A DNA stretch of 64,000 nucleotides, taken from contig OY856413.1 of assembly GCA_963693085.1 (NCBI GenBank), positions 105,174,801-105,238,800 on the forward strand, written 5' to 3'. Below, piece by piece: positions 31,504 to 43,929 of this stretch. The notes beneath the pieces were generated by a model. The model made no database searches, was not told where the DNA came from, and worked only from the letters and a program-made list of their open reading frames with translations. The translations under genes were made by a program, and so were the position numbers. The DNA is from Alisma plantago-aquatica. Lineage: Eukaryota > Streptophyta > Magnoliopsida > Alismatales > Alismataceae. Numbering within the stretch: position 1 is the first letter of the stretch; the number at the start of each line of letters is the position of its first letter.

Positions 31504-33090
31504 GATTACAGGAGTCATATATATATAGACTTGTCTGAAGGTACGATACATTAGAGACACAACATACTATAAACTAAATCAATGCTAATGGTCTTAAGTA
31601 GAGTCATCCCATTGAGCTATTAAAGAGATAATAACTAGCATAAAATACCATAAACACTCCCCGTCATTATAGAGCGTACATCTTGTATTCCCAGCTTGCC
31701 ACACATATAGGAGAAGGGTGAAGGTGGAAATGGCTTGGTGAAGATATCAACAATTTGTTCTCCATTCAATGGTGTAATGATTTTATCATGAGTTAGATCT
31801 CTCATGAAGTGGAAGCCAACCTCAATGTGCTTGATACATTTTATGAATAGTTGCATGATTGTTACATTTGGGAGTTAGTGGGGATGAGAGAGGGAGACCT
31901 AGTTCTTGAAAAATGATGTCACCCATTAAATCTCATAGTAAGAGTGCGTCGTAGTGTGATACTCTACCTCAGTGTTGTAAGGAACCATAAAAGACAGTTT
32001 CTTACCCTGTGAACTAATGCTATGCCATTCTCAATAGAACAAATAAGTTATAAATGGATCTCCTATCATTCACAACTCCTACCCAGTCGACATTAGTATA
32101 GCAAGTCAAAGAGATATCTAGAGAAGATAATTTCTTGTATAGGAGACCCAGGCCATGTGCAACTTTCAGATATAATAGAACACATTATACTTGAGTCTAG
32201 TGGCATACAAGGGGTATGGACATGTGTTGACTAACAACACTAAAAACAAAGTCTACGTCTAGTCAAGTAATCATAAGATAAATTAGTTTCTTTACTGTGC
32301 ATCTATATTATTAAGGATAAAAAAAGGATACCCCCCCTCAGAATAACCTTTTGGTAATAGTCCATAGGAGAAGAAATAGATTTAGAGTTAAGCATTCCAG
32401 AATCCCTCAAGAGGCCAAGGGCTACTATCATTGAGATAAATAAGTGTAATGACGAGAGTGTAGCACTTTAATTCCCTAGAAGTAGCAAAGTTACATAGAT
32501 CCTTGGTAAAATCAACTTGTTAAGAAATAGTTTAGTTAGAACGGGAAATCTTGGATAGGAAAGAGGTATGAGAAATTGAATGACAAAGAATGCAAGGTCA
32601 TACACCTTTGTAGAGAGCCATGGGGCATGATAGATCCTTAGAAGTGTATGATTTGTCCGAGTTGTCTGCTTGAGGTGGACAAATAATAGGAGTGATAGGA
32701 GTCTACAAGGATAAGTTTTGGGTACATGATCCACTAGGTCAGAAAGATCCATCTCAACAAACTCAGGTTGAGGTGGAGAGGATGAGAAAGGAGAGTAAAA
32801 AAAACATCTAGTTCATGGAGTGTAATGTCGACAAAGATGTACATATGATGTTTGCTTGGGCTATAACATCAATAACTTTTTTAAAAGGTAGAATAGACAA
32901 GGAAAAAAATTTCAATAGAACACGGAGCAAGGTTATCTGCCTTTGGATTAAGTTTAAGAAAAAAAGCAGTGCACCCAACAACTTGAAGAGGTAGGTGAAA
33001 AGCCTTTTCAACAGGGAAAACAACCAAAAAAGGTGTCTTTTTATGTAGAACATAGGACTTTGTTGTGGACTTCGTTGTAAAAGCACCCTA
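31504..33090 (-). mobile_element. Copia remnant F (minus strand)
   Basis: An LTR-like stretch ending taccataaaca at 31656 is followed by a decayed PPT (ctccccgtcattatagag). Then come minus-strand RNase H (CIKHIEVGFHFMRD, VDIFTKPFP; further upstream GVVNDRRSIYNLFV), a decayed RT, and near 32900-33080 integrase C-terminal sequence in shifted frames. The 5' end and second LTR are not seen. Confidence 0.6.
31635..31856 (-). pseudogene. Remnant F RNase H C-terminus
   Basis: 73-residue frame with IKHIEVGFHFMRDLTHDKII and IVDIFTKPFPPSPF. The family usually has ADIFTKPLP near the end. Confidence 0.65.
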
Positions 33091-33519
33091 ACACGAGGAC
33101 TTAATTTTCATACAAGTTGTAGACTTTGTTGTAAAATCACCATAACATGAAAACTTAACGACAAGACTGTGTACAAAATTGTTTTACTTATTTACTTCAT
33201 GCTTGAATAAATTTCAGAATCAATTTGCTAAGAGATACATGATTTGGTTTCAATTACGCTCTAATTGCTTTGATTATGTATTATCATGACCATTTGTAGA
33301 CTAGTTTCTAATTTCACCCTAATTGGGGTCTAAATTAAAATTTAAGTGCACATTATATATCTACATATGTTTCTCTGTGTTGTACAAAATATAATAGCAT
33401 TTGAACCTTGTTCAGGTGATCATTGACAAAGGAAGTGTGATGAACAATGGTATGGTCTATTTTGTCAAGTAAATTGAGGGTACATCAGTAATTTGTCACT
33501 ATGGCTTGATGTGTGACCT
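33091..33519. other. AT-rich sequence, nothing recognised
   Basis: Contains a short diverged duplication (gtagactttgttgtaaaa near 33058-33135). No gene seen. Confidence 0.4.
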
Positions 33520-33522
33520 TTA

Positions 33523-33927
33523 GCCCCTGTTTGGTTTGAGATTGAGATTACAAAATCCAGACTGGGTTAGTCGATAGATCCATATTTTTTTATTTGGATT
33601 CAATCCTATTTTTGTTTAGCAACCCAATCCCATTGCAAGCACTCATTAAATTGGACTGGCCTCGTGACTTGTGTTTTTCAGTCTGGTAGATAAAACAAAA
33701 TAACACAAAATACAGAGTCAAATCTGAACTGGGTTCCCGAAATCTTGCTGATAGCAAGATTGACTTAGTCTATATTAGAGGATTACAAAATCCAAAATGG
33801 ACCCCGTTAGTCCAGTTTTTGCCAAACAAAACAAGACTAGATCCTGACTGGGTTAGTCAGGATTAGCGCCTACGTGGCACAAAAAGACAACCCAAAACTC
33901 AGATCAGGTCCCAAACCAAATTGGGGC
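33523..33927. mobile_element. Tourist-type (PIF/Harbinger) MITE
   Basis: 405 bp. It begins GCCCCTGTTTGGTTTGAGAT and ends CCCAAACCAAATTGGGGC, inverted repeats of the TGTTTGGTTTG kind common in Tourist MITEs. It is flanked by the 3-bp duplication TTA (33520-33522, 33928-33930) preferred by PIF/Harbinger transposases. It has no coding capacity. Internal inverted segments around gactgggttagtc recur at 33563 and 33848. Confidence 0.8.
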
Positions 33928-33930
33928 TTA

Positions 33931-36198
33931 GTCTTATATCCTTTTATGTTCCTGGACCTTTTTGGTCACTTGAGACTTTTGTAGAATGAGGTTGGATGAG
34001 GAGGACAACCATGGCTTCGATGAAGGTCCTCCATCCATGCTTGTTGATGCTTGTGTAACAATCAAGGTCTTTTGGATGATTGTTGGGTAGATATCATCAT
34101 CCCATTTTCAAACAATATATGATCCTTCTTATTCTTTGTCCCCCTTGTTTTCTATATTTCTTCTTCTTTATTGGACTGAGATCCATTAATTTTATGGTAG
34201 AAGGTGGTTCATTTAGCTAAAGGACTTGCCTTTCTTCTCTCTTTGCCATACGAAAGGCTAAAGCATGTTAGTTAGAGCTTTTGATGGAGATTAGATATTG
34301 AAACTAGGTAGATCTCAAAGGATAAGGTTTACTCCTCAGAGAAAAGGTGGATATGTTTCTCCTTCCAAGATTTAAACCTACTTTTATGGCTTAGTTTGAT
34401 GGAAAATGGCTAATTTTGAGTTATGTGCCTAAAAGGTAAAACTCGGTATACTAACTTGTCTTTTTATGATGCAATCAATTTTTTTTGGTCTTACTTGATC
34501 TTCTGATGATGGATCTTGATCATAATAGTATGGTCCACAATCACAAAAGAATTGAAAATTCAAAATCTAAGTAGTTATGCCTTGAAACGCCTAACCTTGT
34601 TCTTAAAGAAAAAGATAACCTAATTTGCCTTAAAGGTGAATCTTTGTGATTTGTTTGGTACAATATATTGTAAATATAGATTTTCTTGATTCTCATATTA
34701 TTTCTATGATACTTCATGTTGATAAACTACTATTCTTCTAATCTTTTATGGGTTACAAAATTTGAAGTTTATGTTCATATGACACTTTTATGAGTTTTTA
34801 GTACCCTAGATATGAAATTTGACATTTATCACTCTTCTTGTAGAATGATAATCTTTGATGCAAAGAAAATTATTTTTATATTGATTTAATATTGGAACCT
34901 TACAAAGGTTGAATTGGAGATTATATTTTAAATCCCAAAATGGCTCATTTAAGTTGGGATTAACTATTTAAAGTCCCAATTCTTCAATACCTCATAACTT
35001 TATCATAGTTTGGAAATTTAAAATGATATTTTTGATGATATTCTTTCTATGATATACAAAGACATCTAAAAACTTTCTGGCCATTCTAAGTTTCCCCATG
35101 GAATTATTACTATTTTGTCCTTTTTGGTGTTTTAGGTGGTTTATGCCCTAAGTGAGTACATTGAGTTATCTTATGAACCACAATATACTTCCTAAATTAG
35201 TGTACATTAAAATAAGTAATTATCTAAGATGAATGTAAATTATGAATCAAGATTTATGACTATTGGAATATGCATGTCATATGTCATGATGGAAACAAAC
35301 AAGGTGATTGAGAAAGGTTGGGGGTTTCTTACTTTCAACAATAGATGAAAGTCTTATTATGATAACGAATCTTAACGTAGTAATTCTCTTATGCACATGT
35401 GTAATATTTCCTCCATCTATTATCTCTCTATAATATTAAAGGTTTTTACAAGAATGTGAGAAATTGTGACATTATAAGATAGATCTTGATATGGGATATT
35501 TACATGTAGGCAAGTTTACCATGGGGGTACATGATTTGAGTGCTATTTGTATGAATGCCATCTTTGGGATGATGACATGGACCAAATATATTTATGTTTT
35601 GGTTAAGAGATAAGATGACGACTAAGATGGTAAAGCTCTTAACATGGAAGAAGTAATGTGATGTTATGGTTTAGCAACGTTGCTCTTGAATGATGATATA
35701 TGTGATTTCATATAACTAATATTCCCTAAAAGTGGGACCAAAAAAATATGCCCCAAAAGAGACATGAGATGATAGATTGCTGAGTTTATTTTAATGTTCT
35801 TAAAAAATCAATCATGGTAGTTTCTCATTATAACCCTAGAACTGGATTAATGATGGTTACCCTTATTGCATGATCATGCTTAATCTAAGTGATGATTGTG
35901 AGAAATTTTGATTATTGATCAATGGCCCATATTTTTGTGTTCCTATATACAAACTTTAAAAGAATCATAGTGAAAGGATAGATATTCCATGTTGATGTCT
36001 TACCTAAGGATTATGTGACTTTACTTGATGATTTGGGCATAGATATGGACAAGGTTGACAAGTTGGGCCTTGTTGTCCAACGATTTAATATGTTGAGGCC
36101 TTTCATGGTCAAGGATGATACTTGAACTTTGATTTTAGTAGTTGATATATGTGGATATGTTTTATATATTCTAAATTTTTTAGAATTTCTTAATTCTG
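33931..36198. other. AT-rich anonymous sequence
   Basis: No ORF of note and no repeat I can name, apart from possible decayed remnant E sequence. Confidence 0.4.
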
Positions 36199-36206
36199 AT
36201 AATCAC

Positions 36207-37275
36207 TAGGGATGAACATTGGGTCGGGTTGACCCGATCCGACTCACGACCCAACCCACATAACCCGATCCAGACCTGAATCTGATTTATGATATGGGTG
36301 GGCCGGGGTTAACATTTAAACCCATATTTTATTAGGGCCAGGTACGAGCTGAGGTAAACCCAGTCCTGAAAACCCAAATGCCCAGATTAGATTTTATGTA
36401 CATTTTATACCTATACAACTATGTTTGTCTAGAAAAAAAACTATACAAATTTCTTGATGCAATATGTAGTATGTATCCAACCAATGGCAACATGGATAAT
36501 ACATAATCAATCAACATGATTAGTGAATTGATACTAATAAGATAGTCATCATTGACATGGATAGACACACTTCATTTCTTTGTTTTGATCTCACCATGTC
36601 ATTCAACCTTTTGTTGTTTAGCTATGTATATTTTAACAACTGAATAAACTATGGCATCAATACTTTAATTTGCAATGTATATAACACTCAACAAAGTCAT
36701 GTCATTAGCTCATTAAAGAAAAATAACGAAGCAACTAGCTCACTACTCATTTGTTTTGCTCATATGCCCACATGTAGGAGACAAATGATCTTTTTCCCTT
36801 CCAACACCCATTTCATCATATATACATATAGGATGAGGAAGAAAAAAGCCACAACATTACAGATGCCACTAATTTTTTAAGTCCCATAAATTCACATATA
36901 TGAGAAAATGATTTGTTTCTCTTTCAATATCCATTTCATTGCTATAGGGGATCACACAACTAAGGTATACATATTCCAAATGCATAGATCACAAAGTGTA
37001 TATATACTTTTTGAAGGTTGACCCAAAATATATATCATACTAATTCAATTTTCATGTTAGAAAGTGATATCTAGAAAAAATTGGTATGCTCATTTTGATG
37101 TTATATGGGAAAACCAGATCCTGACCCAAAACCCAACATTCTTATATTGGCCGGGTACGGGCTGATATTTTTCAATTTTATCCAGGCCCAAACCCAGCCT
37201 ACGACCCGCATTAAAATGTGGGTTTGGTTTGGGACAGACAAAACCCGATATAGCCTGGCCTAATGCTCATCCCTA
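36207..37275. mobile_element. Ac-type hAT MITE
   Basis: 1,069 bp with ends TAGGGATGAACATTGGG and, inverted on the right, TAGGGATGAGCATTAGG, close to the Ac/Ds terminus TAGGGATGAAA. It is flanked by the exact 8-bp duplication ATAATCAC (36199-36206, 37276-37283). Subterminal zones at both ends are full of GGGTCGGGT, ACCCGA and CCGGGTACGGGC motifs; the middle is AT-rich. There is no transposase. Confidence 0.88.
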
Positions 37276-37283
37276 ATAATCAC

Positions 37284-38660
37284 ATTTGTGCATCTTATAT
37301 ATAGTTATTGATGCAATTGAAAATGAATAATTGTACTAATTAATCAAGTGTAACCTTAATCATGTAGTTCACTGTGATTGTAGAGCTATCTCAGTGTTAG
37401 AATTTGATGGATAGAGAAACAAGTTTCCTTGTAGCAATCTCATATTGTGAGAAGGAGCTCAAAGTTGTAAATTGTTGGGTATATGTAGGTGTGGGGAGGG
37501 TATTCTCTGTCATCCCTATTTCAAGTTGTTTGAGAACAACTGCAGTTGTGTCTCAATTTATATGTGATCTAGAGAAGTTGCAATCGTAAACCAGTTTTGA
37601 GAGTTGGTAAACCCTAGTTATGGTGCCGCGACCTATGTACCCAAGATGGACTGGGTTTTTGGTGGGCTGACGGTTATGTCCCTATTGATAGTTGGGTTGT
37701 TGTGCCACTACATTTTGTCACTCAAATGATCAAGGGAAAGATATCTTTAGAAGTATACCATCCTAAGATCTTATTCAAGGCTGACTGGACTTCACATTGT
37801 CCATCTAGTAGTTTGAGTGGTATGCCTCAAACTTCTCATGGCTTAATAAAAATATGTAAATCAACTGTATATCTATTTAGGTTTTTATTGGAAAACAACA
37901 TTGGATGTTATTATTGTGATTTTATTATCTACATGTTTTATGAGGCTTTATAAATTATTAATAATTGCAGGGATCGTTGAGAAGAACTGTGAGTAATGTT
38001 ATATAATTTGCATTTAAGATGTTTGTAATCTAAGAACCATGTTATGTGATTATGAAATGTGTTATATTCCTATTGTAAATATGTCAAAATCTAAGTTAGG
38101 AGATGATATGGATAGTTGAAAATTGAAATAAGATATGATGATCTCTCTATTATTTGTAATCTATCTCCAATATCATACATGTATGTTTATATCTTAGTGG
38201 GAGTAATCCTCCCATTGGGACTCTTTATAATCTCACATAGCTCTTCCATAATGTTTTTCGGTATGCTAGTGCAGAGGAAATAGTGAGGTGCTAAAGTTGT
38301 AATAAGAAATAATATTGTATTATGTAGAGTGTTCCTATACTCACACATTCCTAAGTGATGGGTGGGTAGCTGTGGATGTCTAGGATCATATGTTTTGCTT
38401 TATTATCTCTTTAATATTATGAAATCTAGACCACTTTGTTTTGTACACATGTTGTATCTTTAGATATATGTACCCAATTGTAACCTTGATGTCAAGATTA
38501 ATAAAGATATTCCAGTTTACTTCACTATCTTATACTATATATGGTGAGTTTTATGTGATGCCATCTGAGGTTTTATTCAAATTTTTTTGACTTAGTTATA
38601 CTGGTTTCTTATTTTAAGTTGGATTTTATCTGAGGAATAGTCCTAATGATCAACTTTGGA
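37284..38660. other. Anonymous sequence, nothing recognised
   Basis: Short frames (61 and 83 residues at 37404-37953) lack known motifs. Possibly the inner 3' part of remnant E. Confidence 0.4.
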
Positions 38661-38814
38661 GTTGATTGATGGGCGGGTTATCATAGATATGGTATTACAC
38701 TTAAGCGTGGATTCATTTACCCACTTAATTATAACAACATATCCCTAGACTCTTATATATAAGAGATATAATACCTAATTATAAAATACCGAGACTATTG
38801 ATATTCTATCTACA

Positions 38815-41699
38815 AACACCATTCTTTCAATGGTTATTTCTAGAAAACCACTCATTACATTAAAATAATAAGGAATGATAATGAAATCAAAACTCCATAA
38901 TTTGAGGTCTAAAAAAAATTGTTGCCATTACAACTCACTTTGATTAAGGACCTATAGTAGACATCGACCCACCCACTAATCATTAACACTACTTGTCATT
39001 GCACCAAAAACATGTAGATGACTTCAATCTGAACGGAGCACTAGCTTTGAAACAACAATAGTTACTTGGGATTCTTGTTGAGATTCAAATTTATGAATTA
39101 CTAAATGCTCATATATTACTTGTAAGTGATTGAGGTCAATTGTAGTGAATTAGGTAGCAATTTGAAGGAGTGCAAGAACAAAGTGACACAATTATAGTTT
39201 TTAATTAGCTCATTTGACTAGAATATTGAGACAATACTTATAGACTCAGAATAGTCGAAGTTAGGATAGAAGTAAAATAAATTTGACATGTGATGTGAGA
39301 TTGGAGTTTAAAATTTCTGGATCATATTTTCAACCACCTCGATAACAATAACTATCATCTATAACTACTAAATACAAGATATAAATTAACCAAGTGATTG
39401 TCATTGTAGCTCTACCTTCCTACTCTTAAACTTAGTTAGAAATTATAGATCATGGACATCACCTCTCTCAAAGTCAACTATAAAACCTACCCGCTAATCC
39501 CTAATAACCAAAACACCAAAACTAATTGGCTTCTCATGAATTAAGGTTGAGTCTCTAGTCTTCTTAGGGTACAACACTAATATGCTACCATCATGGTCAC
39601 TTTAGAGAGAAGTTAGATCTTGAGACAAGAAGTAGGGGAAAACAATTGAAATTCATACCATATGATGATTGCAATAGACATATACAATGTTTGAAGTGCA
39701 TAACCCCCAATGTAGAAATGAAACTTAGACTCTCATATCTAAGATGATGTTATGCGAATACTCCAAATATAACAATCACATGTTTTAGGATATGGGCTTT
39801 TAGACAATTGAACGAGGATCAAAGGAATTATAGGCGTTGGTGAATCCCTCACCCAATAAGATGACTTTCCCTTTTCATGGCTTTTGGGGTTTGGATCTTC
39901 CTTAATTATGCTTTTCTTTTTCATCATCTCTTTGCTGGTGGGTATTCTGCTGTGAACCTTGGAGTCAAGGGGGTCCTAGATCTATATGCGTACTCCTTTC
40001 AACAACTCTTGGCATGAAAAAGGTTAGGTGATGGTGGAGATTTACCTTAACTTCTTGTGCATGATGTCTGTGTCTATTATTTTTGGGGGTACTTGTGATG
40101 GGTGACCACTATCACGAGTCCCATTCATGTCATTTTTAGCTTGAACAAGGATGTGAACCATGGTGGTGTGGTGATGGGATGTGATATTCCCTAAGTTTAT
40201 CCCCCTGATTCTGTTTTGAGTCATAGTATCAATTGTTTTAGTGCTGATGGCTCTCCTAGGTGGCCTTTGATATGGTAGTGATACCATTCTCTTTTCATTT
40301 GTTTCCTTTTTGATCTTGTTGTTTGCTCTTTAGTTTTGTATATGCTCAAGGTTTCAACTTGATTATCTTTAATTGATGTTTGTTGTTGTTGTTTATAGGT
40401 GCAATAAAAAGATTGCAATGATGACTGTCTTGTTGATATTAATATCAGTGCTTGGGGTCGACACGATGCAATTAGATCCCAAGTTGGTGATGGAATTCAA
40501 GTTAAATCAGCTTTCCCAAGCTTGATAGGGAGCAATATGGACATAAGTGTTTAATTCAATTTCTAAACTCAAATGCATAATGTTTTTGAGGCTTTCACTA
40601 TTTTGTTAAAATATTGATTTGGTTGTTTACCTCTATAGATGCTATAGGTCTTCATATTACCTCTTGGAAGTAATTTATCCTACAAAGACAATGTTTCATG
40701 ATGGAGCTTAGTTCCATCTATAATACATAAAAGGAGACTACATGAGAGAAGAAGGTGTTGTTAAAGAAGGACACATATATCTTCATCATCATTAGGCATG
40801 ATATCCTTCTATGTATTGCATCACCATCACAACCTTTAGATATAGAGTGGAAGTTGAATTGTAACAAGGTGAGGTGAGACTGACAAGGGAGTTTATGACA
40901 GACTTTGGGTGAGGTATATGTGGAAATATCTCTCACTCATTGACTAGAGGTGAAGGATGAGAATGGAATAAGAATGAAATTGGGACATAAATGAAAAGGT
41001 GTGAGTGAAGATCCAAAACCTAATAATAGAGTGAGTGGGTCCTATCACATACATGAAAATTAGATAGGAGTAGGTGCATCTTTTTCAAGGCATTCTGGTG
41101 AAATCAAGTGGAGGGTAGGTCACATCTGGGACATTTGACTTTAGATATATGATTGCATTTTTCTTCTTGGTTAAGTCTAGATTCTGGATTTCGTTGGATG
41201 AAGATCTTAACAATAAGGTTGTGGAACACTTTTCTTACATCACTTCCATGCATCTTCCTAAAGTGATCATACTCCATCAAATTTCTTGTATGAGAAGGAG
41301 TTTGTATCCTCCAGATTAGATCTTTAACCCAACCAGATTTGAAGACATCTAATTGAGTTTCTAACTCTTTAAAAATTGTATTTGGGATTTATTCTCAAAT
41401 AAATGATGACTTCAATGGATATGGAATCAAGAAAAAGGCAACTGATCAGATCTTGAAGATTTTTCCTCTGAGAGATGTATGTTGTGAGCACTAGTTTAGA
41501 GAAGTAAGGCCTCATATTTGATGAATCTATGTCAAATATTGTGGTATTTGATCTATCTGGATCTGTTATGAATGTGATTTTATTCATGTGATGCTCATGT
41601 TCTTGGTAGAGACCTTGAAATGAAATCAGTGAATTATGATTACTACATCTTGAATTATTCTAAAAAGATATGAAATTTGATGAATTTGTACATCAAATG
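38815..41699. other. AT-rich anonymous sequence
   Basis: No convincing gene, RNA or repeat. The 5' limit of gypsy-like element G probably lies in the last part. Confidence 0.4.
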
Positions 41700-43418
41700 A
41701 CTCATAGATATAAATAGTTCCATTTCTCCCCTAGAGTGGAGAGATATCTACATTATTTACCATATTTGGACATTCTATACATCTATTCTGACTGATCAAG
41801 GAACTCGCTTTTGACGTGAATCATATTGCAAATTTGAGTTGTATTTGACTTCTCTTATGAATTTGTCCCATGACCTTAGTTTAGAAAAATTAAGGTATGG
41901 ACAAAGCCTCTTAGTAACTAAACAATCCTCCATCACCCATTGACACTATTCGACTAGTTGTCGTTCTCCACTGGAGAATAGTCAGCAATCATACATGACT
42001 TGCCAACTTAAGAAGACCCAGAGTGACTGAAGACCAAGCATCAAGCTCCAATTCTAGAAATCCATTCCAAATAATCTAGCTCCATTAGGCCAAATCCAAG
42101 AACCAACCTCCAAAGACATCAACAATACAATTGAATACTTTCATTCCATTAGATACAAACGCTACAAGATCCATATCCAGAAAAAGAGGAGATGAAGTTC
42201 TCAATTACTCAAGATTTCCAACCTTAGATACAACTTCCCTAAGAACCATATTTCTTTTGAATGCCATAGAAATGACTCTTATACCGAGCCCACACCTATA
42301 ATGGAGCCCCTCGACCAATGTTATTGGGGTTCAAAAATTCATCATCACTCACACTAGTCTCCCCACACCAAATACTTTTCATCCAACTTCAATCCATGAA
42401 AAAATGTCATCTACACAAACACCTTCCACCTTGTCAGTCTTAGAGTTCTACTCCACTTCGTCATCACCATCCACCCTACTAGAAATACACTTTTGGGACA
42501 TGCTTGTAGTTATGACACAATTTTTGTGTGTTCTCACCATTGTCTTTGTCTTTGAAATCCATGGTTCTTTTATCCCCAACTTCCTTTCACTAGTGATGGA
42601 GCTCAACTACATCTTAGAGCATTGTAAAGATGCCTTAACATGAGAATATAGTCTTCATATCTGAATCACACTTTTTGTTTCTTGATCTTAATTCTTATTC
42701 ATATGTAAGTACAAAAAATATAGAATTCATTTGCTTTCTCATACCAATAGTATTTCTATATTAAAGTCTCTCTAGGTTGTTATGGTGGTTATAGTTTATC
42801 AATAAACCATGTAGGTGAGAAGATCCATCCTAACCTCAAAAGAGGAGGGAAGCACATGACTTGAGATTTTTTTTACTAAATTGATCATGTATATATTTAT
42901 CCCCAAGAGCGGTAGTGTCCACTAAATCTACGTGGTCTTATCAAATTCAAAAGAAGACTAAGTTTAAATATCTTGACAACCAACTCAGTAGAACTTGATT
43001 TTTATGTTTACTATTGTAGCCAGCGGATTAGGGAGTTTGTTCTAGAGGATAAAGGCTCGAGATTGGATGTTTATCTATGAGAATTTCACCATATACATTT
43101 GGATTCAAGTGATCATATCTAGATTAAGTTTTTATTTTTGTCTTTATAGATTATAATTAAACTCTTTATATGTTAAAATTGAAGTATATAATAAAAAGTT
43201 GATATTATCTTACCGTTCCTACCAAAATTTTGTGAATGATCCCATTCTATTACTACTAAACTCATACACTTACAATTATCAAACATTGTGTGACTGATTT
43301 AGAAATGTTAAAATTTGTAGCTACATCTGAGAGCAACAACTTGTATTTAGTCAAGAACGTCTCTCATATTTGACCAAATATAAGATTCTATTCTTTGTTT
43401 TGTTGCACATACATGTCA
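41700..43418 (+). repeat. 5' LTR-like repeat of element G
   Basis: Co-linear with 58895-60719, for example atagttccatttctccccta, gtctctctaggttgttatgg, gagaagatccat, aaaagaggagg and cacatacatgtca at the end. The start is not resolved and similarity is patchy. Confidence 0.6.
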
Positions 43419-43423
43419 TGTTT

Positions 43424-43442
43424 TTGGCATCATTGTTGAGAA
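43424..43442 (+). other. Decayed PBS of element G
   Basis: ttggcatcattgttgagaa lies 6 bp after the LTR-like end. It reads as TTGGCGCCGTTGCCGGGGA, the gypsy PBS common in plants, after several C-to-T and G-to-A changes. Confidence 0.55.
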
Positions 43443-43483
43443 TAATCGTGTACATGAATGTCAATCAAACTACTTAGTCATTA

Positions 43484-43560
43484 TTATTATCATCATCATC
43501 ATCTAAGCCTCAGTGTCAACTATGTTGGGATTGGCTACATGGATCCTTCATTTCTATTCA
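43484..43560. repeat. (ATC)n tract and a plant-wide conserved SINE-type motif
   Basis: A TTA/ATC repeat is followed by taagcctcagtgtcaactat and gttgggattggctacatgga, close to the AAGCC...CCAACTAxGTTGGGGTCGGCTACATG block shared by the 3' parts of many angiosperm SINEs. No SINE head was found nearby. Confidence 0.4.
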
Positions 43561-43929
43561 TCTATATCAAGGGTCATATTTTGGTCGAGATCTAGAGATC
43601 AAACTAATTAGTCTATTTCATAAATTATTTATTATTTTACATTATCAAAATAATCTTTTTCATGTGCATCAAATATATGGATCCCATTTCTGTAGGTACC
43701 ATGAAGAGGCTTATGTTGAGAATATCTTCATATCTAGTCAGACTAAAAACCTTGACCAGAGATAGATAAAACATCCCACAAATTCTTGCTCTAAGCATAA
43801 GGTTCTAAAGAGGCAATATCATTGGTATGGGGGATGAAAACAAAGACCATGAGGAGGAGACAAGGCTCACAAATAAAGTTGTTGCATGTACTTCACTTAA
43901 GAATTTCATACTTAAAAGGTGAATGAACT

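Larger units (their letters stand above)
28560..38814 (+). mobile_element. Copia remnant E (old, heavily interrupted)
   Basis: An LTR-like 3' end gatattctatctaca at 28809-28823 is followed by TGGTATCAAACAC (PBS). A second copy of that end is at 38800-38814 without a PBS. Both are preceded by cattTACCCACTTAA-type sequence, so they may be the two LTRs of one element. Decayed gag, protease and integrase lie between 29480 and 31500. Copia F, a TTA MITE and a hAT MITE occupy much of the rest. RT and RNase H of E were not found. Confidence 0.45.

Noticed and set aside
43484..43502. CRISPR-like or other regular arrays
   Set aside because: The only regular repeats are microsatellites and LTR motif clusters. 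The sequence is a plant nuclear genome.
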